Shown one piece after another: positions 5,286 to 6,146 of a stretch of DNA of 6,146 bases. The stretch comes from Pseudomonadota bacterium (GTDB taxonomy: Bacteria > Myxococcota_A > Polyangia > Polyangiales > Polyangiaceae). Every line of letters starts with the position of its first letter. The stretch's first letter is position 1. Position numbers and translations under genes: made by a program. The notes beneath the pieces are model-generated. The model worked only from the letters and a program-made list of their open reading frames with translations. It was not told the origin of the DNA and did no database searches. The stretch lies in contig QGUH01000244.1 of assembly GCA_003242355.1 (NCBI GenBank), positions 1 through 6,146 of the forward strand. Direction: 5' to 3'.

Positions 5286-6146
5286 ATGAGGCAAATCTCC
5301 CTGCTTGGGGCCGCGGCGCTGGGCATCCTGGCGCTCGCGGCCCCTTGGAGGGCGCCGCGACGAGAAGCGGCGCTCGGAACGCGCAGCGCGTGCGAAGCGT
5401 ACCAGGGGCGACCCGAGGGGTGGCTCGAATCGCCCACGGCCGGCATGGTGTGGATCGAGGGTGGCAGGTTCGTGCCCGGCTCCACGCAGGGGTACCCGGA
5501 AGAGAAACCTGGAACCGCGCACGAGATTCGGGGCTTCTGGATCGATCGCACGGAGGTGACGCGCGCACAGTTCGAAGACTTCGTGAAGGCGACCGGGTAC
5601 GTGACGGTCGCCGAACGGGAAGGCAGGGCCGCCGTGTTCGGCACGCCGACTGCCGCGGAGCTCGAAAGCCGTCCCCAGCCGTGGTGGCGGCCCGTTTCCG
5701 GCGCGACCTGGAGGAACCCGGAGGGCCCAGGGAAACCTGCGGTGCCCGCCGAGCCCGTCGTTCAGGTCGCGTACGAGGACGCCCTCGCTTACGCGCGATG
5801 GTTGAACCGCGATCTTCCGACGGAAGCCGAGTGGGAGTTCGCGGCGCGCGCGGGACGCGACGATGCGTCGTTGCACCGCGCACCGCGCGACGCCAACGGC
5901 ACGCCGACGGCGAACTTCTGGCAAGGGGACTTCCCCCTTTCCAACACCCGCGAGGATGGCTTCGAGCGGCGCGCCCCGGTCGGGTGTTACGCGGCGAACG
6001 CGTTCGGCCTCCACGACACGCTGGGAAACGTGTGGGAGTGGACGCGCGACGTCTTCGTGAGCCCACACCCGCCGTCACCGGAAGTTCTCGCGCGGCCGGC
6101 GACACCCGACGCTCCGCGCGTGATCAAGGGCGGCTCGTTCTTGTGC
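5286..6146 (+). CDS. Exported formylglycine-generating enzyme (FGE/SUMF1 family), first 287 residues, cut by right edge
   Basis: Oxygen- and copper-dependent enzyme that converts the cysteine of CxPxR in sulfatases to formylglycine; its evident client is the sulfatase 3 nt upstream. Residues 1-20 are an export signal or membrane anchor (MRQ, then a Leu/Ala-rich core) without a lipobox. The FGE fold starts at GMVWIEGGRFVPGS (53-66). It continues with FWIDRTEVTRAQFEDFV (84-100), WWRPVSGATWRNPEGPG (133-149), LPTEAEWEFAARAG (177-190), NFWQGDFPLSNTREDGF (210-226), FGLHDTLGNVWEWTRD (240-255) and KGGSFLC (281-287). NFWQGDFP...NTxEDG separates true FGEs from related EgtB or kinase-like members, and Asn210 and Asp224 match a calcium site of human FGE. 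The last base of the window completes Cys287, equivalent to human Cys336. The second active-site cysteine and the C-terminal 40 or so residues lie off the edge. The PWG motif usually found after LPTEAEWE is not evident. Classification is firm; location in the periplasm is inferred from the signal. Confidence 0.95.
   Translation, partial: MRQISLLGAAALGILALAAPWRAPRREAALGTRSACEAYQGRPEGWLESPTAGMVWIEGGRFVPGSTQGYPEEKPGTAHEIRGFWIDRTEVTRAQFEDFVKATGYVTVAEREGRAAVFGTPTAAELESRPQPWWRPVSGATWRNPEGPGKPAVPAEPVVQVAYEDALAYARWLNRDLPTEAEWEFAARAGRDDASLHRAPRDANGTPTANFWQGDFPLSNTREDGFERRAPVGCYAANAFGLHDTLGNVWEWTRDVFVSPHPPSPEVLARPATPDAPRVIKGGSFLC

Noticed and set aside
3051..6068. A 1005-codon open frame on the minus strand opposite the sulfatase and FGE genes
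   Set aside because: It is Arg/Pro/Gly-rich with no recognisable domain, and it runs antisense to two genes with complete family signatures. GC-rich codon usage suppresses stop codons in that frame.

Overview
This 6.1 kb window is GC-rich bacterial DNA, most likely from a myxobacterium (Myxococcota, Polyangiales-like). That assignment is an inference. It rests on the GC bias at codon third positions and on the sulfatase, which carries two N-terminal modules of a style familiar from secreted Polyangiales lipoproteins: a 'GLELRLGPDIEVDVVRYTI' type module followed by a PKD-like 'SDPDGGPSKLEYRW' module. I see no insertion sequence, CRISPR array, tRNA or rRNA gene.

The left half (1-2591) is transcribed from the minus strand. 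In transcription order it holds an OprO/OprP-type outer-membrane porin with a long proline-rich periplasmic arm, an Rrf2-family regulator with a cysteine cluster, and, 7 nt further on, the first 204 codons of a sulfate-binding lipoprotein (Sbp family) that runs off the left edge. Between porin and regulator lie a hairpin and then a promoter whose -10 element and start site are overlaid by a 21-bp imperfect palindrome, probably the regulator's own operator. The porin has its own promoter region (about 2603-2680), with a perfect 9-bp inverted repeat at its upstream end.

The right half (3030-6146) is transcribed from the plus strand, divergently from the porin across a 438-nt non-coding gap. It holds a 750-residue lipoprotein arylsulfatase of the Pseudomonas AtsA type (FGly-type CAPTR site, all recognised catalytic residues present). 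Three nt later comes a formylglycine-generating enzyme (FGE/SUMF1 family) with an export signal. The window ends exactly on the first active-site cysteine of the FGE.

Taken together, the locus reads as a cell-envelope sulfur-scavenging unit. A membrane-anchored sulfatase, matured by an FGE that also appears to be exported, would release sulfate from organic sulfate esters. An anion-type porin and a lipoprotein sulfate receptor would bring sulfate towards an ABC importer, presumably encoded to the left. An Rrf2 cysteine-cluster regulator would adjust expression. The individual families are well supported by sequence. The joint function and the regulatory links are inference.
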